A DNA stretch of 8,395 nucleotides from contig NJDV01000042.1 in NCBI GenBank assembly GCA_002254765.1, positions 1 through 8,395 of the forward strand. Direction: 5' to 3'. Below, one piece after another: positions 1 to 6,377 of the stretch (its first letter is position 1; the number at the start of each line of letters is the position of its first letter). The notes below the pieces were generated by a model. The model was not told where the DNA came from. It was given only the letters and a program-made list of their open reading frames with translations, and searched no databases. The stretch is from Thermoplasmatales archaeon ex4484_36. GTDB lineage: Archaea; Thermoplasmatota; Penumbrarchaeia; Penumbrarchaeales; EX4484-36. The translations under genes and the position numbers were made by a program.

Positions 1-524
1 AAAAACTTATATGAGAAGAAGGCAACCCCCATGGTGTCAAGACTTAAGGCGTCCCGGGTCTCATTGAGAAGTATCTGGATGCCCACGGTCTCGTTGGGTA
101 CCCTTCCGTGGGCTGTATTTCCGGGGATGAACACGTAGGGCCCGGCCACAATGGGGACCCCATAGCTATTCTGAATATAATCCTGGACCGCTCCCCGGAA
201 GGCGGCCTCATTGGTGGTGTAGTCCATTATGCAGAGGTAGTCTATCTTTCCTCTCCTTGCCCATTCCCTGCTCTCTTGAAAGAGGTAGGTGCGCCAGGAG
301 TTGTAGTTCATCCAGACGTCAGCTCCCACCCACATGTAAGGGCGGACTTCCATGATAGCGTCATAGAGCATCTCCACGACTTCGTTGATCTCCTCTCTCC
401 TCCATGCGCTGAAGTCTCCCCCTCCCTCCTGCTGGAACTTTGCGAGGGAGTAGTTATCAAAGGAGTAGTAGTAGGAGCCGTACCGTAAGGTGTCAAACTT
501 TATTCCATCCAGAGGATTTGCTGT
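1..524 (-). CDS. C-terminal part of GHL10-like glycoside hydrolase, out of frame with its N-terminal part; partial at left edge
   Basis: An open frame runs from just after a stop at 525-527 to the window edge and is clearly coding. It begins with PLDGIKFDTLRYG, which matches the DGIhFDdyRyp strand of GHL10/DUF4015-like TIM-barrel hydrolases. It continues with a helix of the type seen in that family (WRREEINEVVEML), then RPYMWVGADVW, a segment ending in LFQESREWARRGKIDYLCIMDYT (the usual W..G.iDyi.p..Y strand), and GVPIVAGPYVFIPG. There are two NET sequons near the end. It has no start codon of its own before a GTG at 375-377, well inside the domain. The N-terminal strand of the same fold (RGMWMDGYD, then INCLTPLINS) lies just upstream in a different frame, at the end of the 493-1974 reading frame. 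I therefore read this as the 3' remainder of one broken gene. The family call is by motif and order of strands. E. coli DigH (YddW), a GHL10 member, acts on peptidoglycan glycan, but the substrate here is unknown. The C-terminus lies outside the window. Confidence 0.6.
493..524 (-). other. Frame break 2: missing middle of the GHL10-like domain
   Basis: Upstream sense continues to about INCLTPLINSKSSG in one frame. Downstream sense resumes as LDGIKFD in another frame, using the overlapping bases around 504-515. In GHL10-type proteins roughly 80-100 residues (including the H-G-l-x-V-H-A-W region) normally separate these two strands. Nothing of the kind is present in any frame, so this is a deletion junction plus frame change rather than a single-base slip. 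Confidence 0.55.
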
Positions 525-1974
525 TTATGAGAGGGGTAAGGCAGTTTATATGATGGTCTCTGGCGAACTCAACCACCTTCCGGACCTCTGAGATGTTCAC
601 TATGTCATAACCGTCCATCCACATCCCACGGTACTGGAAAAGCCTGCTTGGGTCCCCACCATCCTCCGCTGGGTACGATCCACGGGTAGTGTTCGTGTCG
701 GCCTGGGCGGGCAACAGAACGGAACCCATATGGAGAGAGGGCAGGGTGAAAAGAAGAGAGACGACGAGCATGATGAGCTTTTTATCTTTTCCTCCTCTCT
801 TTTTGAGGCTTCTGAGAAGGAGGGAGAGGACTTCAAGAATGAAGAGGGCTATAATGAGCATAGAGAGCGCCGGCCATATCCATCCGGGGGCTGAAGGGCC
901 CCTCTCTCCCGCAGCCGCTGAGGTGGTGTTCTGCGGTTCTGGTACAGTAAGGTTCTGGGTTGGGGCTGGTTCGGACTCATCTGGAGGGGGCGGGGGTATC
1001 TCCACTACGGTGATGTTGTAGGAGGGCAGGGCAAGGAGCGTGAACTCCCACCTCTTAGAGTTGCCCCAGAGGTCTGTTGCCAGAAGGACCACGTGGTGGT
1101 ATCCCGCTGTGGTGTAATTGTGGTAGACCACCTCCCCGCCGGCCATTGTCCCATCGCCGAAGCACCATGTAACTGTGGAGATCCCGGAGTCGTCCCGAAG
1201 ATTCACTGTCTCGAAACGGTAGGTCACATTAATGAGAACAGCGCCCAGAAGGTCAGGGGGAACCCCGTACATCTGGCTGAGCTTCCACTCTTCCAGATAG
1301 GTCTCTTTGAGTGGCCTGGGCCGGGGGGAGATGGTGAAAGCCCCCTCCGGCGGCTTGTCGTCGTAGACGTCAACGAAAACGGTGGTGGAGTTCCAGTTAC
1401 CCTCGGCGTCGGTGATGTCTAGGGTGAAGAAGTATCTTCCCGCTTTGGAGGGTATATATGTGACTTCAGTCCTGCCGTATACGACGCCTGTACCGGCGAG
1501 GTACCAGGTATAGTTCACAATCCCCACGTTGTCGGAGGAGTCTGAGGCGTCAAGGACTATAATCTCCCCTATCCTCACCTTGCGGGGATATGTGAGATGT
1601 ATCTTGGGGGGTGTTCTATCCCTCACGGTTATATTCAGCGTGCTTCTGTCCTCAAAGCCTGCCTCGTCCCTCACTGTCAAAATGGCGGTGTACCTGCCCG
1701 GTCTTTCAAAATAGTATCTGACCGTGGGACCGTAGAAGATCTTCCCGTCAATCACCCACGTGTAATTGACGATCCTGCCGTTATCAGAAGAACCCCTCCC
1801 GTCCAGTGTCGCCCAGCTCCTCTCCCATACAAACAGATCCTCCCCCGCATCTGCAACAGGTGGGGTGAGGTCAGGGATGGTGACCGTCCTGTTGCATATG
1901 TCCACGAAGCCTAGGGGGTCTATCACAACCAGGGTTACTGTATACTCGCCCGGGCGGGAGTATGAGTGCTCCAC
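493..1974 (-). CDS. PKD-repeat surface protein, transmembrane hairpin and start of GHL10-like domain (middle part of broken gene)
   Basis: This is the central reading frame of the broken surface-protein locus. Residue numbers count from the ATG at 1974, but homologous sequence extends upstream to about 2088 (HILIFNGTSSWD, then WYFGDGT), so that ATG is not a true start. Four PKD units follow each other: up to residue 39, 40-123, 124-209, and about 210-320, each with a YTW or FGDG strand and most with an aGrYt strand, joined by TPP/KPP linkers. The last unit carries about 30 extra residues (roughly 222-250). Next come a Pro/Thr/Asn stalk (325-362), a hydrophobic segment (about 364-389), a basic loop with KKRGGKDKK, a second hydrophobic segment ending in LLPAQA (about 399-425), and the first strand of a GHL10-like domain (FQYRGMWMDGYD, INCLTPLINS). 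The reading then stops out of frame. N-x-S/T sequons are very frequent. The basic loop predicts that both ends lie outside the cell. It remains possible that residue 402 (ATG at 771) starts a separate secreted protein. Confidence 0.65.
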   Translation of the reverse strand: MEHSYSRPGEYTVTLVVIDPLGFVDICNRTVTIPDLTPPVADAGEDLFVWERSWATLDGRGSSDNGRIVNYTWVIDGKIFYGPTVRYYFERPGRYTAILTVRDEAGFEDRSTLNITVRDRTPPKIHLTYPRKVRIGEIIVLDASDSSDNVGIVNYTWYLAGTGVVYGRTEVTYIPSKAGRYFFTLDITDAEGNWNSTTVFVDVYDDKPPEGAFTISPRPRPLKETYLEEWKLSQMYGVPPDLLGAVLINVTYRFETVNLRDDSGISTVTWCFGDGTMAGGEVVYHNYTTAGYHHVVLLATDLWGNSKRWEFTLLALPSYNITVVEIPPPPPDESEPAPTQNLTVPEPQNTTSAAAGERGPSAPGWIWPALSMLIIALFILEVLSLLLRSLKKRGGKDKKLIMLVVSLLFTLPSLHMGSVLLPAQADTNTTRGSYPAEDGGDPSRLFQYRGMWMDGYDIVNISEVRKVVEFARDHHINCLTPLINSKSSGWNKV

Positions 1975-3353
1975 CAGGGGAGTGGAGTGGAAGAGGAAGG
2001 TCCCATCTCCGAAGTACCAGGTGTAGGAGATGATGCCGAAAGGGTCCCAGCTTGAGGTTCCGTTAAAAATGAGGATGTGTGAGTGGGCTCAAGCACCTCG
2101 CTACTCTCTCCGTCCCCGAACTCCCACCAAACGCTCCTTAAAGTACCGTCCACATCATAAGCCCTCACTGGACCCATGTTGAGAGGCACCCCCCGCATCC
2201 CCATGAGATCCTCTCCAATGTCAAGGTACGGAGGAAGGTTATCAAAGGAGTTCTCTTTGAGGAATTGAAGGTATTCGAAGGCCCGGGGGTCCTCCCCACC
2301 CAGCTTCCATATACTCAAGCCGTGGATGGAGTACTTTCTCACAAGGTCCATCTCGTGCAGGAGGCTCTCGCAGTCTGTGTAATGAAGGGCGTGCAGAATG
2401 CCACTTTTGTCCGTGTAGAGGAAATAGGGGGTTCTTGAGGCAGGGTTCCAGAGCCTCTTCAAGCCCCTCTCCTCCTTCAGGGCCATTATCTCTCCGTAGG
2501 AGCAGTTCTTCGCAATACCCCTTGTGGTGCCGTTGGGCCAGATGGGCCAGTCGTATCCGAACAGAGGAACACCGAGAATTATCTTCTCACGAGGTATAAC
2601 GCTGACCGCATAGGAAAGGACCGCATCTACCCACCTGTAGGAGGTGACGGGGCCAGAAGTGTTGCATGTGGACCAGTGGAGGTTGTATGCCATAATCTTT
2701 ATGTAATCAGCATGTGCCCCGAGCCCAGGGTAGTCGTAGCCGGCGGGACCGTACCAGTCATCGGCCTCCGAGGTCTTAGGGAAGACCGAGACGTACACCA
2801 CCCTCCCGTACCTGTGGAAGGTCTCTGTGAGGTTCTCTATGAAATTTACGTAGAACTCCCTATCCTCTGTGTAGAGCGACTCGTAGTTTATGTCCAGTCC
2901 CTTGTATCCACCTTCAAGAGTTATGTTGAGAAGGTCCATGATGTGCTCTCGCTGGACTGTGGAGTTCCTCACGATGAGACGGAGGGTGTCGGGGTTGTGG
3001 AGGTTCGAGATCATGGGAACGACTTCTATGGAGCTTTCCCGGCAGAGGCGGATAAACCCTTCGTCCCCTGTCATGTTGGAGGTGGGAACGATTGTTGCAT
3101 TGGGAAGGGTCCAATACCAGTAGGGGGAGATCTCATCAAGGATTGTCCTGTACCTAAGGAGGGACCCCATCCCCTCCTCCTCCCACGGCTGTATCCAGGC
3201 GGAGAAGACGGGGGTGGAGACGAGTTGAGTGCTGTTCTCAAAGGAGGCTGAAGAGCCTCTCATGAGATAGCTGCCGCTAAGAACAGCAGTTACCATTATC
3301 AGCACTGCAGTCAGTTGCGTCACGAACGGGGCTGGTCTACCCCCCGGGCTCAT
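1935..3353 (-). CDS. Secreted GH18 hydrolase, YaaH/SleL-like, followed by a truncated PKD domain (5' part of broken gene)
   Basis: Probable extracellular TIM-barrel glycoside hydrolase of family 18, closest in pattern to the YaaH/SleL/YkvQ group that acts on N-acetylglucosamine polymers such as peptidoglycan or chitin. Residues 10-31 are a hydrophobic signal or anchor segment. The barrel spans about 45-370. Its key strands are EVVPMISN (110-117), GYKGLDINYE (149-158, catalytic acid E158), KIMAYNLHW (219-227), IILGVPLFGYDW (258-269) and IHGLSIWKLGG (343-353). The usual DxxDxDxE (often DxxNxDxE in this group) reads KxxDxNxE. Nine sequons suggest N-glycosylation. A PKD domain starts near 374 and reaches WWEFGDG (409-415) but ends at PTHT (426). 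The residues after that, to the stop at 1935, are in the wrong frame and are not real protein; true coding continues in the 493-1974 frame. The ATG at 3353 is supported by AGGTG five bases upstream and a strong TATA box beyond it. Family sure; activity less so. Confidence 0.85.
   Translation of the reverse strand: MSPGGRPAPFVTQLTAVLIMVTAVLSGSYLMRGSSASFENSTQLVSTPVFSAWIQPWEEEGMGSLLRYRTILDEISPYWYWTLPNATIVPTSNMTGDEGFIRLCRESSIEVVPMISNLHNPDTLRLIVRNSTVQREHIMDLLNITLEGGYKGLDINYESLYTEDREFYVNFIENLTETFHRYGRVVYVSVFPKTSEADDWYGPAGYDYPGLGAHADYIKIMAYNLHWSTCNTSGPVTSYRWVDAVLSYAVSVIPREKIILGVPLFGYDWPIWPNGTTRGIAKNCSYGEIMALKEERGLKRLWNPASRTPYFLYTDKSGILHALHYTDCESLLHEMDLVRKYSIHGLSIWKLGGEDPRAFEYLQFLKENSFDNLPPYLDIGEDLMGMRGVPLNMGPVRAYDVDGTLRSVWWEFGDGESSEVLEPTHTSSFLTEPQAGTLSASSPTPGTSEMGPSSSTPLPWWSTHTPARASIQ
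2060..2088 (-). other. Frame break 1: PKD domains fused out of frame with sequence missing
   Basis: The frame that carries GH18 is meaningful through EPTHT (codon 2078-2076), the point where a PKD repeat should continue with its Y..pG.Y.V strand. The meaningful frame then becomes HILIFNGTSSWDP, which is already the N-terminal strand of the next PKD repeat. About 45-50 residues, the second half of one repeat and the first strand of the next, are missing, and the frame changes. The new frame has a TGA at 2089-2091, so the switch must lie between about 2088 and 2060. Confidence 0.65.
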
Positions 3354-3358
3354 GTCTG

Positions 3359-3363
3359 CACCT
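3359..3363 (-). promoter_or_regulatory. Ribosome binding site for the GH18 gene
   Basis: AGGTG on the minus strand sits five bases before the ATG at 3353 and is complementary to the archaeal 16S rRNA 3' end. It supports this start over any internal methionine. Confidence 0.55.
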
Positions 3364-3382
3364 ATTTGCTATTCAAACGGTT

Positions 3383-3398
3383 GATATAAATATATTTT
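3383..3398 (-). promoter_or_regulatory. TATA-box region of the GH18/PKD gene
   Basis: The minus strand reads AAAATATATTTATATC, the clearest archaeal TATA-like element in the window, preceded by purine-rich bases that could serve as BRE. The centre lies about 37 bases before the ATG at 3353, which would give a leader of roughly 10-12 bases containing the AGGTG site. It lies in the 70-base gap after the aminopeptidase gene, so the surface-protein gene is probably transcribed on its own. Confidence 0.6.
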
Positions 3399-3423
3399 GA
3401 GACAATTCTTCTTCACCGAACAT

Positions 3424-4542
3424 TTATCCCATCAGGTTCTCGGGGTTTAAGGGCTCAAGCTCTTCTACCACGAAGCGCCCATCCTTCCTCACAAGCTCTC
3501 CGTCAAAGTATATCTCACCTCCCCCCCACTCTCTGGTCTGTATGAGAACCAGGTCCCAGTGTACACTGCTGCGGTTCCCGTTGAAGGCCTCCTCGTAGGC
3601 GTTCCCCGGGGTTAAGTGTATGGATCCAGCGATCTTCTCGTCGAAAAGGATGTCCTTCATGGGGCGGGTGATGTAAGGGTTAAGTCCTATTGCGAACTCA
3701 CCGGTATACCTGGCCCCTTCGTCAGTATCCAGTATCTTGTTCATCGCATCGGTGTTCGAAGAGGTAGCCTCAATAATCCTGCCCTCTCTGAACTTGAGCT
3801 TCACGTCGGTGAAGATCTTCCCATCGTAGACTGTAGGGGCATTGAAGGATATCACCCCCTCCAGGGAGTCCTTAACAGGGGCTGTGAAAACCTCCCCATC
3901 CGGGATGTTTAGCTTCCCGTCGCACTTCACCACAGGAATGCCCTTGATGGAGAACCTCAGGTCCGTCCCTGGCCCTTTGATGACCACCTCATCCGTCCTC
4001 TCCATGAGGCTCTTCAGGGCGTCCATGGCTTTTGACATCCTAGAGTAATCCATGGTGCATGTTGAGAAGTAGAACTCCTCAAAGGCCTCCGTGGACATCT
4101 CAGCTTGCTGTGCCATGGAGGGGGTGGGCCAGCGCAGAACCACCCAGCGGGTCTTCGGAACCCGCCATCTTATGTGGACCGGCTCCCACCAATGTTTCTT
4201 GTAAAGCGCCATCCTCTCCTCAGGTACGTCGGAGAACTCGGTGATGTTGTGGGAGCCTCTCATGCCAATATAGACGTCGGAGCGGCGCATCTTCTCCATC
4301 TCCACCTCCCCTATCGTCTTCATGGCCCTCTCCGTAGCCCCCCGATAGAGCCTCCTCAAGACCCTATTGGACTTCATGGATATCAGGGGGACCCCCCCGG
4401 CCTGGTATATCCTCTCCACAAGAACCTCCACCATCTCCGTGGGGATGTCAAAGGCCTCCACGTAGACGGTGTCCCCTTCCTTCACCTCGGTGGAGTAGCC
4501 CACAAGAACATCTGCCAGCTTCTTCATCCTTGGATCATACAT
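3424..4542 (-). CDS. M29 family metallo-aminopeptidase (thermophilic AmpS/AmpT/PepS type)
   Basis: Probable cytoplasmic aminopeptidase that removes N-terminal residues from peptides using two divalent metals (clan M29; the best known members are Thermus AmpT and Staphylococcus AmpS). From the ATG at 4542 it has 372 residues, a little shorter than the usual 400-415. The N-terminal domain begins in the normal way (MKKLADVLVGYSTEVKEGD, residues 6-24). All six expected metal ligands are visible with family-like spacing: E217 (DGEVFTAP), E282 (TGEFAIGLN), H309 (SIHLTPGNAY), Y316, and H328/D330 (SSVHWDL). The C-terminus GEIYFDGELVRKDGRFV is also typical. A longer version from a TTG at 4563 is possible but less likely, because a good ribosome binding site lies just before 4542. 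It is divergent from the radical SAM gene and followed 70 bases later by the GH18 gene, which has its own TATA box. No sign of damage. Confidence 0.93.
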   Translation of the reverse strand: MYDPRMKKLADVLVGYSTEVKEGDTVYVEAFDIPTEMVEVLVERIYQAGGVPLISMKSNRVLRRLYRGATERAMKTIGEVEMEKMRRSDVYIGMRGSHNITEFSDVPEERMALYKKHWWEPVHIRWRVPKTRWVVLRWPTPSMAQQAEMSTEAFEEFYFSTCTMDYSRMSKAMDALKSLMERTDEVVIKGPGTDLRFSIKGIPVVKCDGKLNIPDGEVFTAPVKDSLEGVISFNAPTVYDGKIFTDVKLKFREGRIIEATSSNTDAMNKILDTDEGARYTGEFAIGLNPYITRPMKDILFDEKIAGSIHLTPGNAYEEAFNGNRSSVHWDLVLIQTREWGGGEIYFDGELVRKDGRFVVEELEPLNPENLMG

Positions 4543-4545
4543 AAT

Positions 4546-4554
4546 ATCACGCCC
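4546..4554 (-). promoter_or_regulatory. Ribosome binding site deciding the aminopeptidase start
   Basis: The minus strand reads GGGCGTGAT, three bases before the ATG at 4542, close to the ideal GGAGGTGAT. It lies inside the extension that the upstream TTG (4563) would add, so the ATG is preferred. Confidence 0.5.
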
Positions 4555-4574
4555 GGGGGGCAAAAGTGAAACCA

Positions 4575-4587
4575 GGTATAGAAATTT
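4575..4587 (-). promoter_or_regulatory. Possible TATA element of the aminopeptidase gene
   Basis: The minus strand reads AAATTTCTATACC, about 40 bases before the ATG at 4542. Allowing about 26 bases to the transcript start gives a leader of roughly 14 bases that includes the GGGCGTGAT site. The match is imperfect. It lies in the 85-base divergent gap shared with the radical SAM gene. Confidence 0.35.
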
Positions 4588-4609
4588 GGCGATGAGGGCT
4601 GAGGTGGGT

Positions 4610-4616
4610 TTTTAAT
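4610..4616 (+). promoter_or_regulatory. Possible TATA element of the radical SAM gene
   Basis: TTTTTAA follows GAGGTGGG in the divergent gap. Its centre, about 4613, is 24-27 bases before the ATGs at 4637 and 4640 but only 15 before the ATG at 4628. If it is the real box, the transcript would be leaderless and begin at one of the later ATGs. Confidence 0.4.
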
Positions 4617-4627
4617 GCCGGAAAGCT

Positions 4628-6340
4628 ATGGAAGGCATGATGCACGTCGTAGTGGACGGCTACGTTGACGAGCCATCTTCTCTGGGTGTACCGCCCTATA
4701 TATCCCCTGAGGCTAGATATCTCTATGGAGCCATCAAAGCCGCAGGCGAGGAGGCCATTTTCCTCCCCGTGGACAGGATAAGGGAAGCAGGGGGCCTTAA
4801 GGGTGCGCTCCCCTCCAGTACCTCCCCCCACCGGGGAGAGGTGCTCTTCATACTTGCTGGGGCCCTCGTCCCCGGAAGGTACTTGCTCACTCGACCTATC
4901 TCCCCCAAAGAGGTGGGCAGACTCCTTGAAGAGGGGCGCAGGTTGGGTTTCGAGACCGTCTTAGGCGGCCCCATAACCTTTGCAGGGGGACTTGAGGTGA
5001 ACGACGCCCCTCAGCTTCTGAGCCACCTCCCTCAAGGGGATCTGGACCATTTTGCCTATCACTACCTGAGAAGTGGGGAGGAGAGGGAGGGTTTCCGGAA
5101 CGCAAAGGAGAGGGAGCTCTTCTCCCGCCTGGGGGCGGAGGTGGTGAGGGAGAGCTGGGTACCACTTGAGGCTCTTGTGGCCGAAATCGAGACCTACCGG
5201 GGTTGCGTCAGATACCCCTCCCACTGTTCTTTTTGCATGGAGCGCCTCTACGGCCGCCCTATATTCAGAGACCCAAAAGCTGTGGCCGAGGAGGTGAGAG
5301 AGCTCCACAGGGCGGGGGTGAAGAACTTCCGTATAGGCGGGCAGTCCTGCATAATCTCCTACGGCACGTTAGAGTTGGGGGGGAGCGAAGTCCCAGCCCC
5401 GAACCCCATTGCGCTGAAAGAGCTCTTTCAGGCTGTCAGGGGGGCGGCCCCGGGAGCGGAGGTCATTCACGTTGACAACGCCAATCCAGAGGTCATCTCC
5501 CGTCATAGGGAAAAGGCGAGGGGAGCCCTGGAAGTGATAAGAGATTTCACCTCTGACGGGAACGTCCTAGCCTTCGGGCTTGAAACAGCGGACCCCAGGG
5601 TTGCCGAACTGAACAACCTGAACACAAATGCCGACTCAACACTTGAGGCCATCCGCCTTCTTAACGATGTGGGCAGGGAATGGGGGGAGAGGGGGCTTCC
5701 CAAGCTCCTGCCTGGGATAAACTTCCTCCTGGGTCTGCCGGGGGAGAGCCCAAAGAGCTATGAGAAGAATGTAGAATTTTTGAAGAGAGTGAGGCGGGAG
5801 GGCCTCTGGGTGAGGAGGATAAACGTGAGAGAAGTCCGCTACCCAAAAGCTGGTCTTCGCCTCACTTCTTACATCAGGGGATGGGTTTTAAGGCCCCCAG
5901 AGCTGAAGGGGGAGATGAGGAGAAGGGCCAGGGAATTCAGGGAGTGGGTGCGGGGCTTCCAGCTTGAGCTCCTAAAAGAGATGTTCCCCGCCGGACATAT
6001 CCTCCGGAGGGCCTACGCCGAGATCCAGCTTCACGGAGGGACCTATCTGCGTCAGCCTGGATCTTATCCCCCAGTCCTCTACGTCCCCTACAGACTTCCT
6101 ACCGGAAGGTTCTTTTCGTGCGCTGTTGTCGACCACTCCCCACGCTCCCTGACCGTGGTGGAATACCCCTTCCCTTTGAAAAAAGCCACAATGAAGATGC
6201 TAACCGCCATCCCCGGGGTGGGGAAGAAGAGGGCGGGGAGGATCCTAAAAGAGAGGCCCGGGGGGCTGGAAGAGCTTGAGAGGGCGGTTGAGGACCCCTC
6301 CCTCGCCGAGTTCATAGCCCGCCTCTCGGCCTTTCAGTGA
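4628..6340 (+). CDS. Radical SAM enzyme with C-terminal helix-hairpin-helix (COG1031 type)
   Basis: Predicted iron-sulfur enzyme that cleaves S-adenosylmethionine; the substrate of this archaeal family is not known to me. The 570 residues are full length for the group. An N-terminal Rossmann-like domain (about 5-150: VVVDGYVDEPSSLGVPPY, LFILAGALVPG, ETVLGGPITFAGG) resembles a B12-binding fold but shows no DxHxxG cobalamin motif. The 4Fe-4S loop is TYRGCVRYPSHCSFC, with cysteines 193, 200 and 203. The spacing is C-x6-C-x2-C rather than CxxxCxxC; longer first gaps are usual in this group. FRIGGQS, an internal FGLETADP, and INFLLGLPGES are further radical SAM barrel strands. The C-terminus has IPGVGKKRA (about 528-536), a helix-hairpin-helix typical of nucleic-acid binding, which hints at an RNA or DNA substrate. 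The start may be 4637 or 4640 instead of 4628, judging from the TATA position. It is divergent from the aminopeptidase and followed 37 bases later by the small membrane protein. Confidence 0.9.
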   Translation: MEGMMHVVVDGYVDEPSSLGVPPYISPEARYLYGAIKAAGEEAIFLPVDRIREAGGLKGALPSSTSPHRGEVLFILAGALVPGRYLLTRPISPKEVGRLLEEGRRLGFETVLGGPITFAGGLEVNDAPQLLSHLPQGDLDHFAYHYLRSGEEREGFRNAKERELFSRLGAEVVRESWVPLEALVAEIETYRGCVRYPSHCSFCMERLYGRPIFRDPKAVAEEVRELHRAGVKNFRIGGQSCIISYGTLELGGSEVPAPNPIALKELFQAVRGAAPGAEVIHVDNANPEVISRHREKARGALEVIRDFTSDGNVLAFGLETADPRVAELNNLNTNADSTLEAIRLLNDVGREWGERGLPKLLPGINFLLGLPGESPKSYEKNVEFLKRVRREGLWVRRINVREVRYPKAGLRLTSYIRGWVLRPPELKGEMRRRAREFREWVRGFQLELLKEMFPAGHILRRAYAEIQLHGGTYLRQPGSYPPVLYVPYRLPTGRFFSCAVVDHSPRSLTVVEYPFPLKKATMKMLTAIPGVGKKRAGRILKERPGGLEELERAVEDPSLAEFIARLSAFQ

Positions 6341-6345
6341 AAAAG

Positions 6346-6353
6346 CTTTATTT
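6346..6353 (+). promoter_or_regulatory. TATA element for the small membrane protein, next to the radical SAM stop
   Basis: CTTTATTT lies just after the TGA at 6338-6340, with its centre about 27 bases before the ATG at 6378. This is the spacing expected of a leaderless archaeal transcript starting at the A of the ATG. The surrounding T-rich stretch (6346-6358) could also help end transcription of the radical SAM gene. Confidence 0.5.
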
Positions 6354-6377
6354 CCTTTAAGCGCCTAGCTTCAGAGG

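Noticed and set aside
108..488. 126-residue open frame on the plus strand
   Set aside because: It lies opposite the clearly coding GHL10-like frame on the minus strand, has no domain pattern, and looks like a shadow of GC-rich codon use.
308..496. 62-residue minus-strand frame at the GHL10 junction
   Set aside because: Its sequence is Ser/Thr/Arg-rich noise, while another frame of the same strand carries the recognisable hydrolase strands.
1420..1860. Nucleotide tandem repeat in the PKD region
   Set aside because: The similarity (IVNYTW in two units) is at protein level between ordinary PKD repeats; the DNA has diverged and shows no recent duplication.
1935..2075. C-terminal Ser/Thr/Pro tail of the GH18 frame as a real linker
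   Set aside because: The same bases in another frame encode clear PKD sequence (FNGTSSWDP, WYFGDGT), so the tail is an out-of-frame product.
495..2090. Programmed ribosomal frameshifting at the two breaks
   Set aside because: Parts of domains are missing at both junctions, which frameshifting cannot explain, and no slippery heptamer with a downstream structure is evident.
2676..3251. 191-residue plus-strand open frame
   Set aside because: Antisense to the well-supported GH18 barrel; no family motif and no promoter or ribosome site seen.
3424..4563. Longer aminopeptidase from a TTG start at 4563
   Set aside because: The added residues contain the GGGCGTGAT ribosome site for the ATG at 4542, and family members begin close to the MKKLA stretch.
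4105..4569. 154-residue plus-strand open frame
   Set aside because: Antisense to the M29 aminopeptidase, whose metal ligands and continuity prove the other strand; rich in His, Pro and Leu as shadows often are.
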